Positions 32,900-41,447 of a stretch of DNA of 64,000 nt are shown piece by piece. The translations under genes were made by a program, and so were the position numbers. This DNA comes from Nakamurella flava. Its GTDB lineage: Bacteria; Actinomycetota; Actinomycetes; Mycobacteriales; Nakamurellaceae. The notes below the pieces were generated by a model. It was not told where the DNA came from. It worked only from the letters and a program-made list of their open reading frames with translations, and did not search any database. Location: contig NZ_SZZH01000003.1 of the NCBI RefSeq assembly GCF_005298075.1, positions 62,001 through 126,000 of the forward strand, given 5' to 3'. Numbering within the stretch: the stretch's first letter is position 1; every line of letters begins with the position of its first letter.

Positions 32900-34512
32900 A
32901 CCTCGGCCACCGCCATGCTGCGCATGAACCGTCGGGTGGCCGGTTGTTCGGGGGCGTCGAAGATCTGGGCGGCGGGCCCCTGTTCGACGATGACGCCGTC
33001 GCGGAGGAACGCGACCCGGTCGGCGACCTCGCGGGCGAACCGCAGCTGGTGGGTGGCGATCACCATGGTCAGACCGGATTCGGTGGCCAGCCGCCGGATG
33101 ACGGCCAACACCTCGGCGACCCGTTCCGGGTCCAGGGCGCTGGTGGGTTCGTCGAGCAGCAGGACCCGCGGGTTGCCGGCCAGGGCGCGGGCGATGCCGA
33201 CCCGTTGCTGCTGACCGCCGGACAGTTGCCGGGGACGGGCGTCGGCCCGGTCGGACAGGCCGACCATGGCCAGCAGCTCGTCGGCCCGGGTGTCGGCCTC
33301 GGCCTTGCCGACGCCGTGCACCCAGCGCAGCGGGCCGGCGACGTTCTCCCGGACGGTGAGGTGGGTGAACAGGTTGAACTGCTGGAACACCATGCCGACC
33401 CCGGAGCTGACCCGCTGGCGAGCGATGGTCCGCTCGGACAGTTCGGCACCGCGCAGGTCGTAGCCGATGGGCTCGCCGTCGATGAGGACCGAGCCGCCGT
33501 TCAGCCCCTCGAGGTGGTTGAGGGTCCGCAGCAGGGTGCTCTTCCCCGAGCCGCTCGGACCGAGCAGGGCCACGACCTCGCCCTGCCGCACGTCCAGGTC
33601 AACCCCGCGCAGCACCGGGGTGGTGCCGTAGGACTTGTGCAGGTCGCGGGCCTCGATGACGGCGTCACCGAAGCGGCGGGGCGGTGGGTCGGCCTGCGTG
33701 CGGGACAGTGGGGCGCCGGTGGCGCTGGTCGGCCCGCCGGCCTTCGCGGCCGCAGGGGTCGGGACGGGGTCCTCGGCGTCGTCGTCCTGGGTGGCGACGG
33801 GTTCGGAACCGGCCAGCGGCAACGGCTTTCGCCACGGCCGGGACCAGAAGGAGGCCTTGCCCGGTTCGCCCGGAGTGGCCCACCGCTCGATGAGCATCTG
33901 GACGCCGGTCAGGGCCCCGGTCAGCACCAGGTACATGACGGCGGTGGCGAAGTAGATCGAGAAGTAGTCGAAGGTGGCCGAGGCCAGCTGCTGGGTGCGC
34001 AGCGTCAGCTCGGGGACGGCGATGATCGACGCCAGGGCGGAATTCTTCATGGTCGCCACGGCCTCGTTGCCCAGGGCGGGGATGCTGGCCCGCAGGGCCT
34101 GCGGCGCGATGATCCGCCGCATCAGAGCCGCTGGGGTCAGGCCCAGGGCGCGGCCGGCGGCCTTCTGCCCCGGGTCCACCTCGCGGACGGCGGAGCGGAT
34201 GATCTCGGCGAAGAAGCTGGCCTCGTTGAGGGCGAGGGCGACGCCGCCGGCCAGCAGCGGGCTCAGCACAACCCCGGCGTGCGGGAGCACCGTGAAGACG
34301 AAGACCAGCTGCAGGATCAGCGGCGTCCCCCGGTAAAGCGTGGTCCAGATGCGGGCGACGATGGCCAGCGGACGGAACCGCGACAGCAGCATCGCGGCCA
34401 GCAGGACGCCGCCGAGCAGCCCGCCGACGAAGCCGATCGCGGTGAGCTGCAGGGTGATGAGCAGGCCCTGCCAGAGATACGGCGCGGTCAGGTAGTGCAG
34501 GAATTCCGACAT
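32896..34512 (-). CDS. Fused amino-acid-type ABC transporter permease and ATPase
   Basis: A 538-residue natural fusion. Residues 1-225 are a polar amino acid permease (HisM/GlnP type) with the EAA loop VDPGQKAAGRALGLTPAALM and IYFATAVMYLVLTGAL. A Pro/Ala-rich linker covers about 230-285. Residues 285-535 are the ATPase: Walker A GPSGSGKS, Q-loop VFQQFNLF, signature LSGGQQQR, Walker B LLLDEPTSALD, H-loop IATHQLRF. These parts are separate genes in most bacteria. A homodimer of the fusion would provide both channel and both ATP sites. It pairs with the binding lipoprotein encoded 80 nt upstream. Confidence 0.9.
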   Translation of the reverse strand: MSEFLHYLTAPYLWQGLLITLQLTAIGFVGGLLGGVLLAAMLLSRFRPLAIVARIWTTLYRGTPLILQLVFVFTVLPHAGVVLSPLLAGGVALALNEASFFAEIIRSAVREVDPGQKAAGRALGLTPAALMRRIIAPQALRASIPALGNEAVATMKNSALASIIAVPELTLRTQQLASATFDYFSIYFATAVMYLVLTGALTGVQMLIERWATPGEPGKASFWSRPWRKPLPLAGSEPVATQDDDAEDPVPTPAAAKAGGPTSATGAPLSRTQADPPPRRFGDAVIEARDLHKSYGTTPVLRGVDLDVRQGEVVALLGPSGSGKSTLLRTLNHLEGLNGGSVLIDGEPIGYDLRGAELSERTIARQRVSSGVGMVFQQFNLFTHLTVRENVAGPLRWVHGVGKAEADTRADELLAMVGLSDRADARPRQLSGGQQQRVGIARALAGNPRVLLLDEPTSALDPERVAEVLAVIRRLATESGLTMVIATHQLRFAREVADRVAFLRDGVIVEQGPAAQIFDAPEQPATRRFMRSMAVAEV

Positions 34513-34546
34513 CTGGACTCCGGGGAGGGAAGTGGGGGCGAGCCGG

Positions 34547-34586
34547 GAGCGGGGCGGTGCGCGGCCGGGGCCGGACCGCCCCGCTC
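34547..34586 (-). terminator. Stable hairpin between binding protein and permease/ATPase genes
   Basis: GAGCGGGGCGGT (34547-34558) pairs exactly with ACCGCCCCGCTC (34575-34586), 6 nt after the binding-protein stop (minus-strand sense). As in the dpp operon, a strong stem without T-run follows the binding-protein gene, which may raise its mRNA level relative to the channel. Confidence 0.6.
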
Positions 34587-34592
34587 GGCGGG

Positions 34593-35558
34593 TCAGCTAC
34601 CGCTGGCGGTGAGGACCTCGGGGGCGGCGACGGCGTTGGCGTTCAGCTGCCACTTGGTGGCCAGCTCGGCCTGCAGACCGCTGTCCTGGATCTGCTTCAC
34701 GGCGCCGACGACCGCGTCGCGGAAGGCGGTCTTGCCGGTGGGGACGCCGATGCCGATCTTGTAGTCGAGCATCACCGTCTGGGCCGAGGACAGGTCGTCC
34801 GGGTGTTCGGCGATGAAGCGGTCGACGGTGTTGATGTCGTTCATGTAGGCGTCGGCCCGGCCGGCCAGGATGGCCTGCACCGAGTCGGAGCTGGAGTCGA
34901 ACAGGCTGACGGTGGGGGCGGGCTTACCCGCAGCCTCGCAGTCGGGGCCGACGGCCTCGACCAGCGGCACCTCGACGTAGCCCTTGTTCAGAGCGACAGT
35001 CAGCCCGCACAGCGAGGTGTCGATGCCGGTGATGCCCTTGGGGTTGTCCTTGGCGACCAGGATGCCGTCGTAGACCTTGGAGTAGTAGACGAAGTCGACC
35101 CCGCCGGCGGCGCGTTCCTTGGTGGCATACAGGTTGGACAGAATCCAGTTGGCCCGGCCGCTGGCCACGGTCGGGATCAGCTCGGAGAACCCGACGGGCA
35201 CGTACCCGACCGTGAAGCCCAGGCACGCGCCGATGGCGTTACCCAGGTCGATGTCGAAACCCTGGTACTGGTCGGGGTTCTCGGGGTCGACCGTCTCGTA
35301 ACCCGGGGTGTAGGGGTTGAGGGCATTGATCTGGGTGGTGCCGACGAGGTCGGGGTGCTGGGCGCGGAGGTCCTTGCAGGCGGCCGAATCGGCGACGGCG
35401 GCGTACTCGCCGGAGGCGGCCGCGGGAGAACCGCTGCCCGAGCCGGCGGCGGAGGACCCGGCCGACCCCGTGGTCGAACCGGAGGAGCAGGCGCCGAGCA
35501 GGGCGACGGATCCGGCCAGCAGGCCGGCGGTCAGCAGGCGTCCAGTGGTGCGCAACAT
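34593..35558 (-). CDS. Amino-acid-type ABC transporter substrate-binding lipoprotein (SBP family 3)
   Basis: A 321-residue lipoprotein with lipobox LLGACS and a Ser/Gly/Thr linker to about residue 50. The mature part is a family-3 binding protein: YQGFDIDLGNAIGACLGF, FSELIPTVASGRANWILSN and AILAGRADAYMNDINTVDRF. The usual ligand-binding Asp/Arg pair is probably in ALNKGYVEVPLVE and its surroundings. It recognises an amino acid or other small polar nitrogen compound. ATG at 35558 follows AAAGGACC. First gene of the operon; a GntR regulator is transcribed divergently 357 nt away. Confidence 0.85.
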   Translation of the reverse strand: MLRTTGRLLTAGLLAGSVALLGACSSGSTTGSAGSSAAGSGSGSPAAASGEYAAVADSAACKDLRAQHPDLVGTTQINALNPYTPGYETVDPENPDQYQGFDIDLGNAIGACLGFTVGYVPVGFSELIPTVASGRANWILSNLYATKERAAGGVDFVYYSKVYDGILVAKDNPKGITGIDTSLCGLTVALNKGYVEVPLVEAVGPDCEAAGKPAPTVSLFDSSSDSVQAILAGRADAYMNDINTVDRFIAEHPDDLSSAQTVMLDYKIGIGVPTGKTAFRDAVVGAVKQIQDSGLQAELATKWQLNANAVAAPEVLTASGS

Positions 35559-35690
35559 GGAGGGTCCTTTCCGGGCGGTGGTCGCGGAGCGGCCGTCCGG
35601 GGCGAGAAGCGGGAGGGGGCGGGGCGGAGGGCGCCGTCGATGGCGTGGACGATCTGCGCCGATCGCGGTGTTGGTCCGACTCCGGCCGGA

Positions 35691-35839
35691 TGGTCTGACC
35701 AACTTCGGTGAACTGTAGGGGCCGGGCGGGGCGCTTCCGGCCCTGATCACACGCCTTTAACGAGGTCGTTACACCAGGCCCGCGATCCGGGCTGCCGGTG
35801 TGGTCGGCGTCTCCCGGGCGTGGTCCATTCGTCAGACCA
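35691..35839. promoter_or_regulatory. Two TGGT-N3-ACCA operator-like sites in a divergent control region
   Basis: TGGTCTGACCA (35691-35701) is a perfect palindrome of the TGGT-N3-ACCA type used by FadR-subfamily GntR proteins; TCGTCAGACCA (35829-35839) matches it at all but one essential base. They lie in the 357-nt gap between the amidase/transporter operon and the GntR gene, one nearer each start. They are probable sites for the adjacent regulator. No other feature was seen in this gap. Confidence 0.55.
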
Positions 35840-35915
35840 TCCAGCCACTATGGTGGCGACACCACTGTCCGTCGGCCCGTCCGGCGACCCCGGCCCGCCC
35901 GCCCCCTGGAGCCCG

Positions 35916-36620
35916 ATGACCACCGACCTGCCGCCGTTCGTGCACCGCAACCGCTCGGTGTCGGCGGCGGTGGCCGCCCATTTCGAGAAGCTCATCGCCA
36001 CCGGTGAACTCGCCCCCGGGGCGCGCCTGCCGGCCGAACGCGACCTCGCGGCGTCGATGTCGATCTCCCGGGCGTCGCTGCGGGAGGCGATGCACGAGCT
36101 GGAGAACAAGCAGCTCATCGAACGGCGTCCCGGGCGGGGCACCATCGTGACCCCGCGGTCGTCGGCGGAACTGGAGCTGCTGGCACTGTCCGACGGCACT
36201 ACCGAGGCCGACAACGCCGCCGAGCTGCGGTATCTGGTGGAGCCGTCGGTGGCCGGTCTGGCCGCCACCCGGGCCACGGCGGCCAACCTCATCCAACTGC
36301 GCGAGGTCCTCGACCAGACCCAGCCCGGGCTCAAGCCGCAGCGGTCGCTCGAGTTGGACATCGAGTTCCACCTGCTGGTGGCCCAGGCCGCCCGCAACCC
36401 GCTGATCACCACCCTGCACACCATGACGACCGAATGGACGATGGAGGTCCGCCGGCACTCGCATGCCACCGAGCGGGCCCGTCGGCAGTCCCGGGACGGG
36501 CACCGCGCCATCCTGGACGCCATCGAGTCGCATGACGCCGAGGCGGCCCGGGCCGCGATGGCACGCCATCTGGACGACGTCCGTGGCCTCATCGCGCAGC
36601 GGAATCAGGGCGCGGAGTGA
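35916..36620 (+). CDS. FadR-subfamily GntR transcriptional regulator
   Basis: A 234-residue regulator starting MTTDLPPFVHRN. The winged helix is at 15-75 (ARLPAERDLAASMSISRASLREAM, then ERRPGRGTIV). The C-terminal FCD domain has the metal-ligand pattern AELRYLVEP, DIEFHLLVAQAARN and DGHRAILDAIESHDAEAARAAM. Ligands of the family are organic acids and amino acids. It is divergent from the transporter/RidA/amidase operon and two TGGT-N3-ACCA sites lie between them, so it likely represses that operon until the imported compound or its product binds. The ATG at 35916 after GGAG was preferred to an upstream ATG. Confidence 0.85.
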   Translation: MTTDLPPFVHRNRSVSAAVAAHFEKLIATGELAPGARLPAERDLAASMSISRASLREAMHELENKQLIERRPGRGTIVTPRSSAELELLALSDGTTEADNAAELRYLVEPSVAGLAATRATAANLIQLREVLDQTQPGLKPQRSLELDIEFHLLVAQAARNPLITTLHTMTTEWTMEVRRHSHATERARRQSRDGHRAILDAIESHDAEAARAAMARHLDDVRGLIAQRNQGAE

Positions 36621-36687
36621 TGCCCGACCCCATTCCTGTCGACCACCGAACGGCCGCGTCCGGCCCCCGAACCCCGGAGAGATCCCG

Positions 36688-37428
36688 ATGAACGCCCTCG
36701 CCCGTCACAGCCGGGCCCACACCGTGGCCCTGTTGCTGCTCACCGCAGGAACGGGGGTCATCGACGCGGTCAGCTACCTGAGCCTGGACAAGGTCTTCAC
36801 CGGCAACATGACCGGCAACGTGCTGTTCCTGGGGTTCGCGGCTGCCGGCACCGGCGGGATCCCGCTGCTCAACAACGCGGTGGCCCTGGCCGGTTTCCTC
36901 GTCGGCGCGGTCATCGGCGGTCGCGTCGTCGGTCGCGGGCACGCCGACAAGGTGCCGCTGCGGACGGTATGGACGCTGACGGTCAACGCCACGGTCGCCC
37001 TGCTGCTCACCCTCTACTGGGCGGTCAGCGGACTGACCGACCACGTCGAGATGTTCACCGTCACCGGGCTTCTCGCGATGGCCATGGGTAGCCAGGTGGC
37101 GGCGGTCAAACCGATCGGCAACGCCGACATCACCACCGTCGTAGTCACCAGCACCCTGGGCAACCTGGCTCGCGACAGTCGGCTGGCCGGCGCCCCCAAG
37201 GGCGCCAACAAGGGTTGGCGGCACCGGCTCTCCGCGGTCGTCGTGATGGGCGTGGCCGCCGGTCTGGGGGCGCTGACCATCAGGCTGGGCGGCACCCACG
37301 GCGGGTGGCTCGGCCTGCTGTTGGGCGCGCTGGCGATGACGTCGGCCGCGGTGGTGCTGGCCGTCAGCCGCCGTCGCGCCGCCGCCCCGGTGTCGACGGA
37401 CCAGGCGCGCACGGCGTCGGCCGGCTGA
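36688..37428 (+). CDS. DUF1275 (YoaK-family) membrane protein
   Basis: A 246-residue integral membrane protein starting MNALARHSRAHTVALLL. It has about six membrane helices and the family motif GVIDAVSYLSLDKVFTGNMTGN, with the later ITTVVVTSTLGNLARDS. DUF1275 proteins are widespread and of unknown function; a transport role is assumed for some. It follows the GntR regulator by 67 nt on the same strand and may be co-transcribed. Nothing links it directly to the amidase pathway. Confidence 0.75.
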   Translation: MNALARHSRAHTVALLLLTAGTGVIDAVSYLSLDKVFTGNMTGNVLFLGFAAAGTGGIPLLNNAVALAGFLVGAVIGGRVVGRGHADKVPLRTVWTLTVNATVALLLTLYWAVSGLTDHVEMFTVTGLLAMAMGSQVAAVKPIGNADITTVVVTSTLGNLARDSRLAGAPKGANKGWRHRLSAVVVMGVAAGLGALTIRLGGTHGGWLGLLLGALAMTSAAVVLAVSRRRAAAPVSTDQARTASAG

Positions 37429-37452
37429 TCACCGCTGCCGGCCCTTCAGGCG

Positions 37453-38301
37453 TCACCCCAGGAATTCCTCGAGATCCGCGGCGAACCGTTGCGGGAACTG
37501 GAACATCGCGGTGTGGCCGGAATGGGGATAGATCAACAGCGCGGAGCCGGGGATCCGCCGGTGCAGATCGTGGGACAGCGCGGTGGGGACCATCCGGTCG
37601 TCGTCGCCGTTGACGATCATCGTCGGCTGGCGCAGCCGGGTCAGGTCGACGGACGTGCCACGGCCCCACCGGCGGACCGCGGCGAGCTGGGTGAGGAACG
37701 CCGCGACCGAGACGGCGCGGTCACGGTTCTCGGTGCGCTGGCCGAGCCGTCCGAGGAATGCCCGGGCCGCCTGTCGGCCGGCGGGGTCGCGGTGGAAGAA
37801 GAGGAACTCCTTCGGGTCCGATCGGGTCACTGCGGCCCGCAGCATGTCGAGAAAGGTGACCCGCGCGACCTTGTCGATCCCGGCTCCGCCACGGGGCCCG
37901 GTCCCGGCCAGCACCAGACGACGGATCACCGTCGGATGGGTGAGGGCGAGTGCCTGGGCGACCATGCCACCCAGGGACAGCCCGACCACGTCGACCTCGT
38001 CGTGGCCCAGGGCCCGGATGAAAGTGGCGGCGTCGTCGGCCATCTCCTCGACGGTGCCGGGTACCCGACCGGTGGTCGCGCCGACGCCTCGGGTGTCGAC
38101 GGTGATGACGTGGCGCTTCCTGGCGACCGCGTCGATCACGGCCGGATCCCAGTTGTCCAGGTTCGCGGCGAGGTGCACGAGGAAGACGACGGGGACTTCG
38201 CCGGTCGGTCCGAGAGCGCGGTAGGCGTAGCTGATCCCGCCGGCGTCGACGGTGCGGGTCGGGGTGTCGGCGTACCGGGCGGAAGGGGGCTGAGCGCTCA
38301 T
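37453..38301 (-). CDS. Alpha/beta hydrolase with Ser-His-Asp triad
   Basis: A 282-residue alpha/beta hydrolase. The nucleophile elbow is GLSLGG, the acid is in NGDDDRMVP, and the histidine is in HSGHTAMF. The oxyanion loop is LVHLAANLDNWDP; HLAAN in place of the more usual HG motif is a local variation. The closest family pattern is that of actinobacterial and proteobacterial hydrolases found beside SDR and quinone-reductase-like genes under TetR control. It is the third gene of that unit. Substrate unknown, probably an ester or lactone. Confidence 0.8.
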   Translation of the reverse strand: MSAQPPSARYADTPTRTVDAGGISYAYRALGPTGEVPVVFLVHLAANLDNWDPAVIDAVARKRHVITVDTRGVGATTGRVPGTVEEMADDAATFIRALGHDEVDVVGLSLGGMVAQALALTHPTVIRRLVLAGTGPRGGAGIDKVARVTFLDMLRAAVTRSDPKEFLFFHRDPAGRQAARAFLGRLGQRTENRDRAVSVAAFLTQLAAVRRWGRGTSVDLTRLRQPTMIVNGDDDRMVPTALSHDLHRRIPGSALLIYPHSGHTAMFQFPQRFAADLEEFLG

Positions 38302-38346
38302 GACGGGTTCCTGGGGGCGGGAAGGGATGGACGAGGAGAGAGTGGT

Positions 38347-39342
38347 TCAGGGATGGGTGATGACGGTCTTGCCCCGGACGCCGCCCTTGTCCATGTCGCT
38401 CAGAGCTCGGGCGGTGTCGGCGAAGGGGACGGCCCGGCCGACCACCGGCCGCAGGGTGCCGTCGTCGACGAGGCGGGCGATGGTCCGGAGCTGGTCCCCG
38501 TCGGGGTGCATGAACAGGAACTGGTAGGTGACGCCGAGCTTGCGGGCCTGGCGTCGGACCTTCGCGCTCAGGGTGGCGATGGCTACTCGCAGGACCGGAT
38601 TCAGTCCGGCGGTCTTGGCGAAGGCGGGGTCGGGAGGGCCGGCGATACCGATGGCCATGCCGCCGGGTCGCAGCACACGGAGCGACTTCTCCAGGTTGTC
38701 CCCACCCAGGCTGTCCAGGACCAGGTCGTAGCCGCTCAGGAGGTGCTCGAAGTCCTGGGTCCGGTAGTCGATGACGGTGTCGGCGCCGAGCTCGCGCACG
38801 AAGTCCGCGTTCCCGGCGCTGGCGGTGGTGGCCACCGTCGCGCCGAGGTGCTTGGCCAACTGGATGGCGATCGATCCGACGCCGCCCGCTCCGGCGTGGA
38901 TGAGGACCTTCTGTCCGGGCTGGACGTTGCCGCGCTCGGCGAGCGCCTGCCAGGCGGTGAGCGCGACCAGCGGCAGCGAACCGGCCTCGACCGGGGTGAC
39001 CGATGTGGGTGCCGGCGCGACGTCCTTCTGATCGACGGCGATCCGTTCGGCGAAGGATCCGATCTGGTCCTTGCCGGCGCGGGCGTAGACCTGGTCACCG
39101 ACCGCGAACCCGCGGACCTCGGCGCCGACGCGGAGGACCGTGCCGGCGACGTCGTGGCCCAGGGTCAGGGGCAGCCGGTAGGGCAGGATCTGCTTGAACT
39201 CGCCCGCCCGGATCTTCTCGTCGAGCTGGTTGACCCCGGCCGCCTCGACATCGATCAGGACGTCGCGGACGCCGACGGTGGGTTCGGGGACGTCGGCCTC
39301 CTGCACCGGCGCCTTGTACTTCGTGACGATGAATGCCTTCAT
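38347..39342 (-). CDS. NADP-dependent medium-chain oxidoreductase (quinone reductase type)
   Basis: A 331-residue zinc-independent MDR protein starting MKAFIVTKYKAPVQEADVP. The substrate-domain signature is LTLGHDVAGTVLRVG, and the nucleotide-binding fold is LIHAGAGGVGSIAIQLAKHLG. Cysteine ligands for structural or catalytic zinc are absent. It probably reduces an enone, quinone or similar electrophile using NADPH. The ATG at 39342 was chosen; the longer frame extends into the SDR gene. It is the middle gene of the SDR-MDR-hydrolase unit. Confidence 0.82.
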   Translation of the reverse strand: MKAFIVTKYKAPVQEADVPEPTVGVRDVLIDVEAAGVNQLDEKIRAGEFKQILPYRLPLTLGHDVAGTVLRVGAEVRGFAVGDQVYARAGKDQIGSFAERIAVDQKDVAPAPTSVTPVEAGSLPLVALTAWQALAERGNVQPGQKVLIHAGAGGVGSIAIQLAKHLGATVATTASAGNADFVRELGADTVIDYRTQDFEHLLSGYDLVLDSLGGDNLEKSLRVLRPGGMAIGIAGPPDPAFAKTAGLNPVLRVAIATLSAKVRRQARKLGVTYQFLFMHPDGDQLRTIARLVDDGTLRPVVGRAVPFADTARALSDMDKGGVRGKTVITHP

Positions 39343-39391
39343 GGCGGTTCCTTCGGGGGTCCGAGTGGACGGAGGGGCGGGGGCCGGACGG

Positions 39392-40105
39392 TCAGACGCC
39401 GGCGGTTCGCAGCTGCGGGTACAGGGTGTCGATGGGTGCGCTGAGGCCGGCCTTGAGCTGGACCGAGGTGCTGTCGGCCAGCACCTCGTACGCGCCCGCG
39501 TGCAGACCGTCGAGGACGGCCCGGACCAGTTCGGCCGGGTCGAGCTTGGGGTCGGTGGAGTGGGCAGCCATCGGGGTGTCGACGTACCCGACGTGCACAC
39601 CCATGACGTGCACCCCCTGGGGGGCCAGCTCCAGACGCAGTGAGTTCGTGGCCGACCAGAGGGCGGCCTTGGTGGCGCTGTAGATGCCGCCCACGGCGTA
39701 CCAGCTCAGCGCGGAATGGATGTCGATCAGAGCGGCTCCGGGTCTGCCGGCCAGCACCGGGGCGAACGCCCGGGCCAGGAACAGCGGACCGAGGAAGTTG
39801 GTCTCGACGTTGGCCCGGATCTCGGCATCGGTGTGGCCGAGGATCTCCGGGGTCGGCGGTGAGATGCCGGCGTTGTTGACCAGCACGGTGACATCACCGG
39901 CCACCGCTGCGGCCGCGGCGATCGAGTCCGCGTCGGTGACGTCGAGGGCCAGCGGGACGACGCGCGGATCGTCCCAGCTCTGCGGACGTCGCGCCGTCGC
40001 GTAGACCTTGGCGGCGCCCCGCGCGAGGGCACTCTGGACGAAGGTACGGCCGATCCCACCGTTGGCGCCGGTCACCAGGACGACAGCTCCGGTCAGTTCA
40101 GGCAT
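39392..40105 (-). CDS. Short-chain dehydrogenase/reductase
   Basis: A 237-residue classical SDR starting MPELTGAVVLVTGANGGIG. The cofactor-binding TGANGGIG, the NNAG motif (LVNNAGIS), the active-site serine in DIHSALSW and the YSATK motif (Tyr and Lys) are all present. It oxidises or reduces an alcohol/carbonyl with NAD(P)H. It is the first gene of the three-gene unit and is controlled from a 118-nt region that it shares with the divergent TetR gene; a palindromic operator lies in that region. Confidence 0.85.
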   Translation of the reverse strand: MPELTGAVVLVTGANGGIGRTFVQSALARGAAKVYATARRPQSWDDPRVVPLALDVTDADSIAAAAAVAGDVTVLVNNAGISPPTPEILGHTDAEIRANVETNFLGPLFLARAFAPVLAGRPGAALIDIHSALSWYAVGGIYSATKAALWSATNSLRLELAPQGVHVMGVHVGYVDTPMAAHSTDPKLDPAELVRAVLDGLHAGAYEVLADSTSVQLKAGLSAPIDTLYPQLRTAGV

Positions 40106-40172
40106 GGCAGGGTTCCTCTCGGTTCCGCCGACAGGGCGGTGCGATGACACGGTCCGGGCCTGGGCGGCCCGA

Positions 40173-40202
40173 CTGACTATGCTCGTAACTGAGCATAGTC
40201 AG
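40173..40202. promoter_or_regulatory. 12-bp-arm palindrome, probable operator of the TetR regulator
   Basis: CTGACTATGCTC (40173-40184) and its exact complement GAGCATAGTCAG (40191-40202) are separated by 6 nt. It lies between the divergent SDR operon and the TetR gene and is AT-rich compared with its surroundings, so it probably overlaps the promoters. Confidence 0.8.
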
Positions 40203-40223
40203 ATTCTATTCCGGGAGGAAACC

Positions 40224-40826
40224 ATGAGCGGCAGGACGCCGTCCGTCGGCCGGCGCGAGCGGAACAAACAGGACAAGCTCGATCGAATCATCGCGGCGGC
40301 GGGGGTCCTCTTCGCCGAGCGCGGGGTCGACGAGGTCACCACCCAGGAGATCGCGGATCGGGCGGACATCGGCACCGGAACCCTGTTCCTGTACGCCAGG
40401 TCCAAGGGTGAGCTGCTGCTGCTCGTGCAGAACGCCCACTACCGGGCCGCCCTGGAACGAGGCCGAGCGGCGGCCGCGACGATCCCGGACGACCTGGACG
40501 CCGTGATGGCGCTCCTGCGGCCCATCGTGGAGTGCAACCGCGTCCAGATCGACAACGGGCGTACCTATCTGCGCGAGATGGTCTTCGGGGACCCGCACGA
40601 GCAGCACCGCGGGGAGGCGCTGGTCATCGCCGCGCGCACCGAGGAGGCCATTGCCCACCTCCTGACGCGCGATGATCGGATTCCCCCGGTCGACGCCGCC
40701 GTCCGCGCCCACATCGTCTCGGCCATCATGCTTCTCGCGATGGGAGCGGGGCCGAACGCCGCCGCCACCGTCGACGACCTCCTCGCCGACATTCGCACCC
40801 AGATCGCGGTCCTCGTGACGGCGTGA
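40224..40826 (+). CDS. TetR-family transcriptional regulator
   Basis: A 200-residue TetR regulator. The HTH is at 15-65: LDRIIAAAGVLFAERGVDEVTTQEIADRADIG (read in the family order of three helices) with GTLFLYARSKGELL. The C-terminal ligand domain is variable. ATG at 40224 follows GGGAGG. It is divergent from the SDR-MDR-hydrolase unit, and a 30-bp palindrome lies 22 nt before its start; it most likely represses both that unit and itself until a small hydrophobic or electrophilic ligand binds. The ligand is unknown. Confidence 0.88.
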   Translation: MSGRTPSVGRRERNKQDKLDRIIAAAGVLFAERGVDEVTTQEIADRADIGTGTLFLYARSKGELLLLVQNAHYRAALERGRAAAATIPDDLDAVMALLRPIVECNRVQIDNGRTYLREMVFGDPHEQHRGEALVIAARTEEAIAHLLTRDDRIPPVDAAVRAHIVSAIMLLAMGAGPNAAATVDDLLADIRTQIAVLVTA

Positions 40827-40916
40827 CAACCGACGTGCGAGCGAGGGGCTTCCGGGTCCGCCACCGTTTCGCCCGGATCCGATGTCGGCGTCGCAGGCCC
40901 GCGTAGCGTCGGCGGG

Positions 40917-41447
40917 ATGAACACCGCCGAACTGCTCATCGAGGGCTACGGCCGGATCGCGCAGGAGGTCGAGTCCGTCCTGGACGGGCTGGGCGGGTCC
41001 GACGATCCGGTGCTGACCCACCGCGTCGATCCCGAGGCCAACACCGTGGCCTGGCTGATCTGGCACCTGGCCCGGGTGCAGGACGACCACCTGGCCGGGG
41101 TGGCCGACAGCGAGCAGGTCTGGACGGCCGGGGGTTTCGCGGAGCGGTTCGCCCTGCCGTTCGACGACGCGGAGATCGGCTACGGCCAGGACGCCGGAGA
41201 CGTCGCCCAGGTCCGGGTGGCCGCGGCGGACCTGTCGGCCTACCACCGCGCGGTCCACGAGCGGTCCGTCGAGTACCTGGGCGGGCTGACCGACCACGAC
41301 CTGGACCGCATCGTCGACCGGAACTGGGACCCGCCGGTCACGCTGGCCGTCCGGCTGGTCAGCGTGCTGTCCGACTGCCTGCAGCACGCCGGCCAGGCCG
41401 CGTACGTGCGGGGCGTCGTCGAGCGGTCCGCCCCCAGCGGTCGGTGA
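40917..41447 (+). CDS. DinB-like (DUF664) four-helix-bundle protein
   Basis: A 176-residue protein of the DinB/YfiT superfamily starting MNTAELLIEGYGRI. Three histidines that usually bind a metal are visible: in AWLIWHLARVQDDH, and in LSDCLQHAGQAAYVRG near the C-terminus. Some relatives are thiol transferases that use mycothiol or bacillithiol, in line with an actinomycete; others have unknown roles. It is a single gene. Its last two residues (Gly-Arg) and its TGA stop are contributed by palindromic copy 5. Confidence 0.8.
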   Translation: MNTAELLIEGYGRIAQEVESVLDGLGGSDDPVLTHRVDPEANTVAWLIWHLARVQDDHLAGVADSEQVWTAGGFAERFALPFDDAEIGYGQDAGDVAQVRVAAADLSAYHRAVHERSVEYLGGLTDHDLDRIVDRNWDPPVTLAVRLVSVLSDCLQHAGQAAYVRGVVERSAPSGR

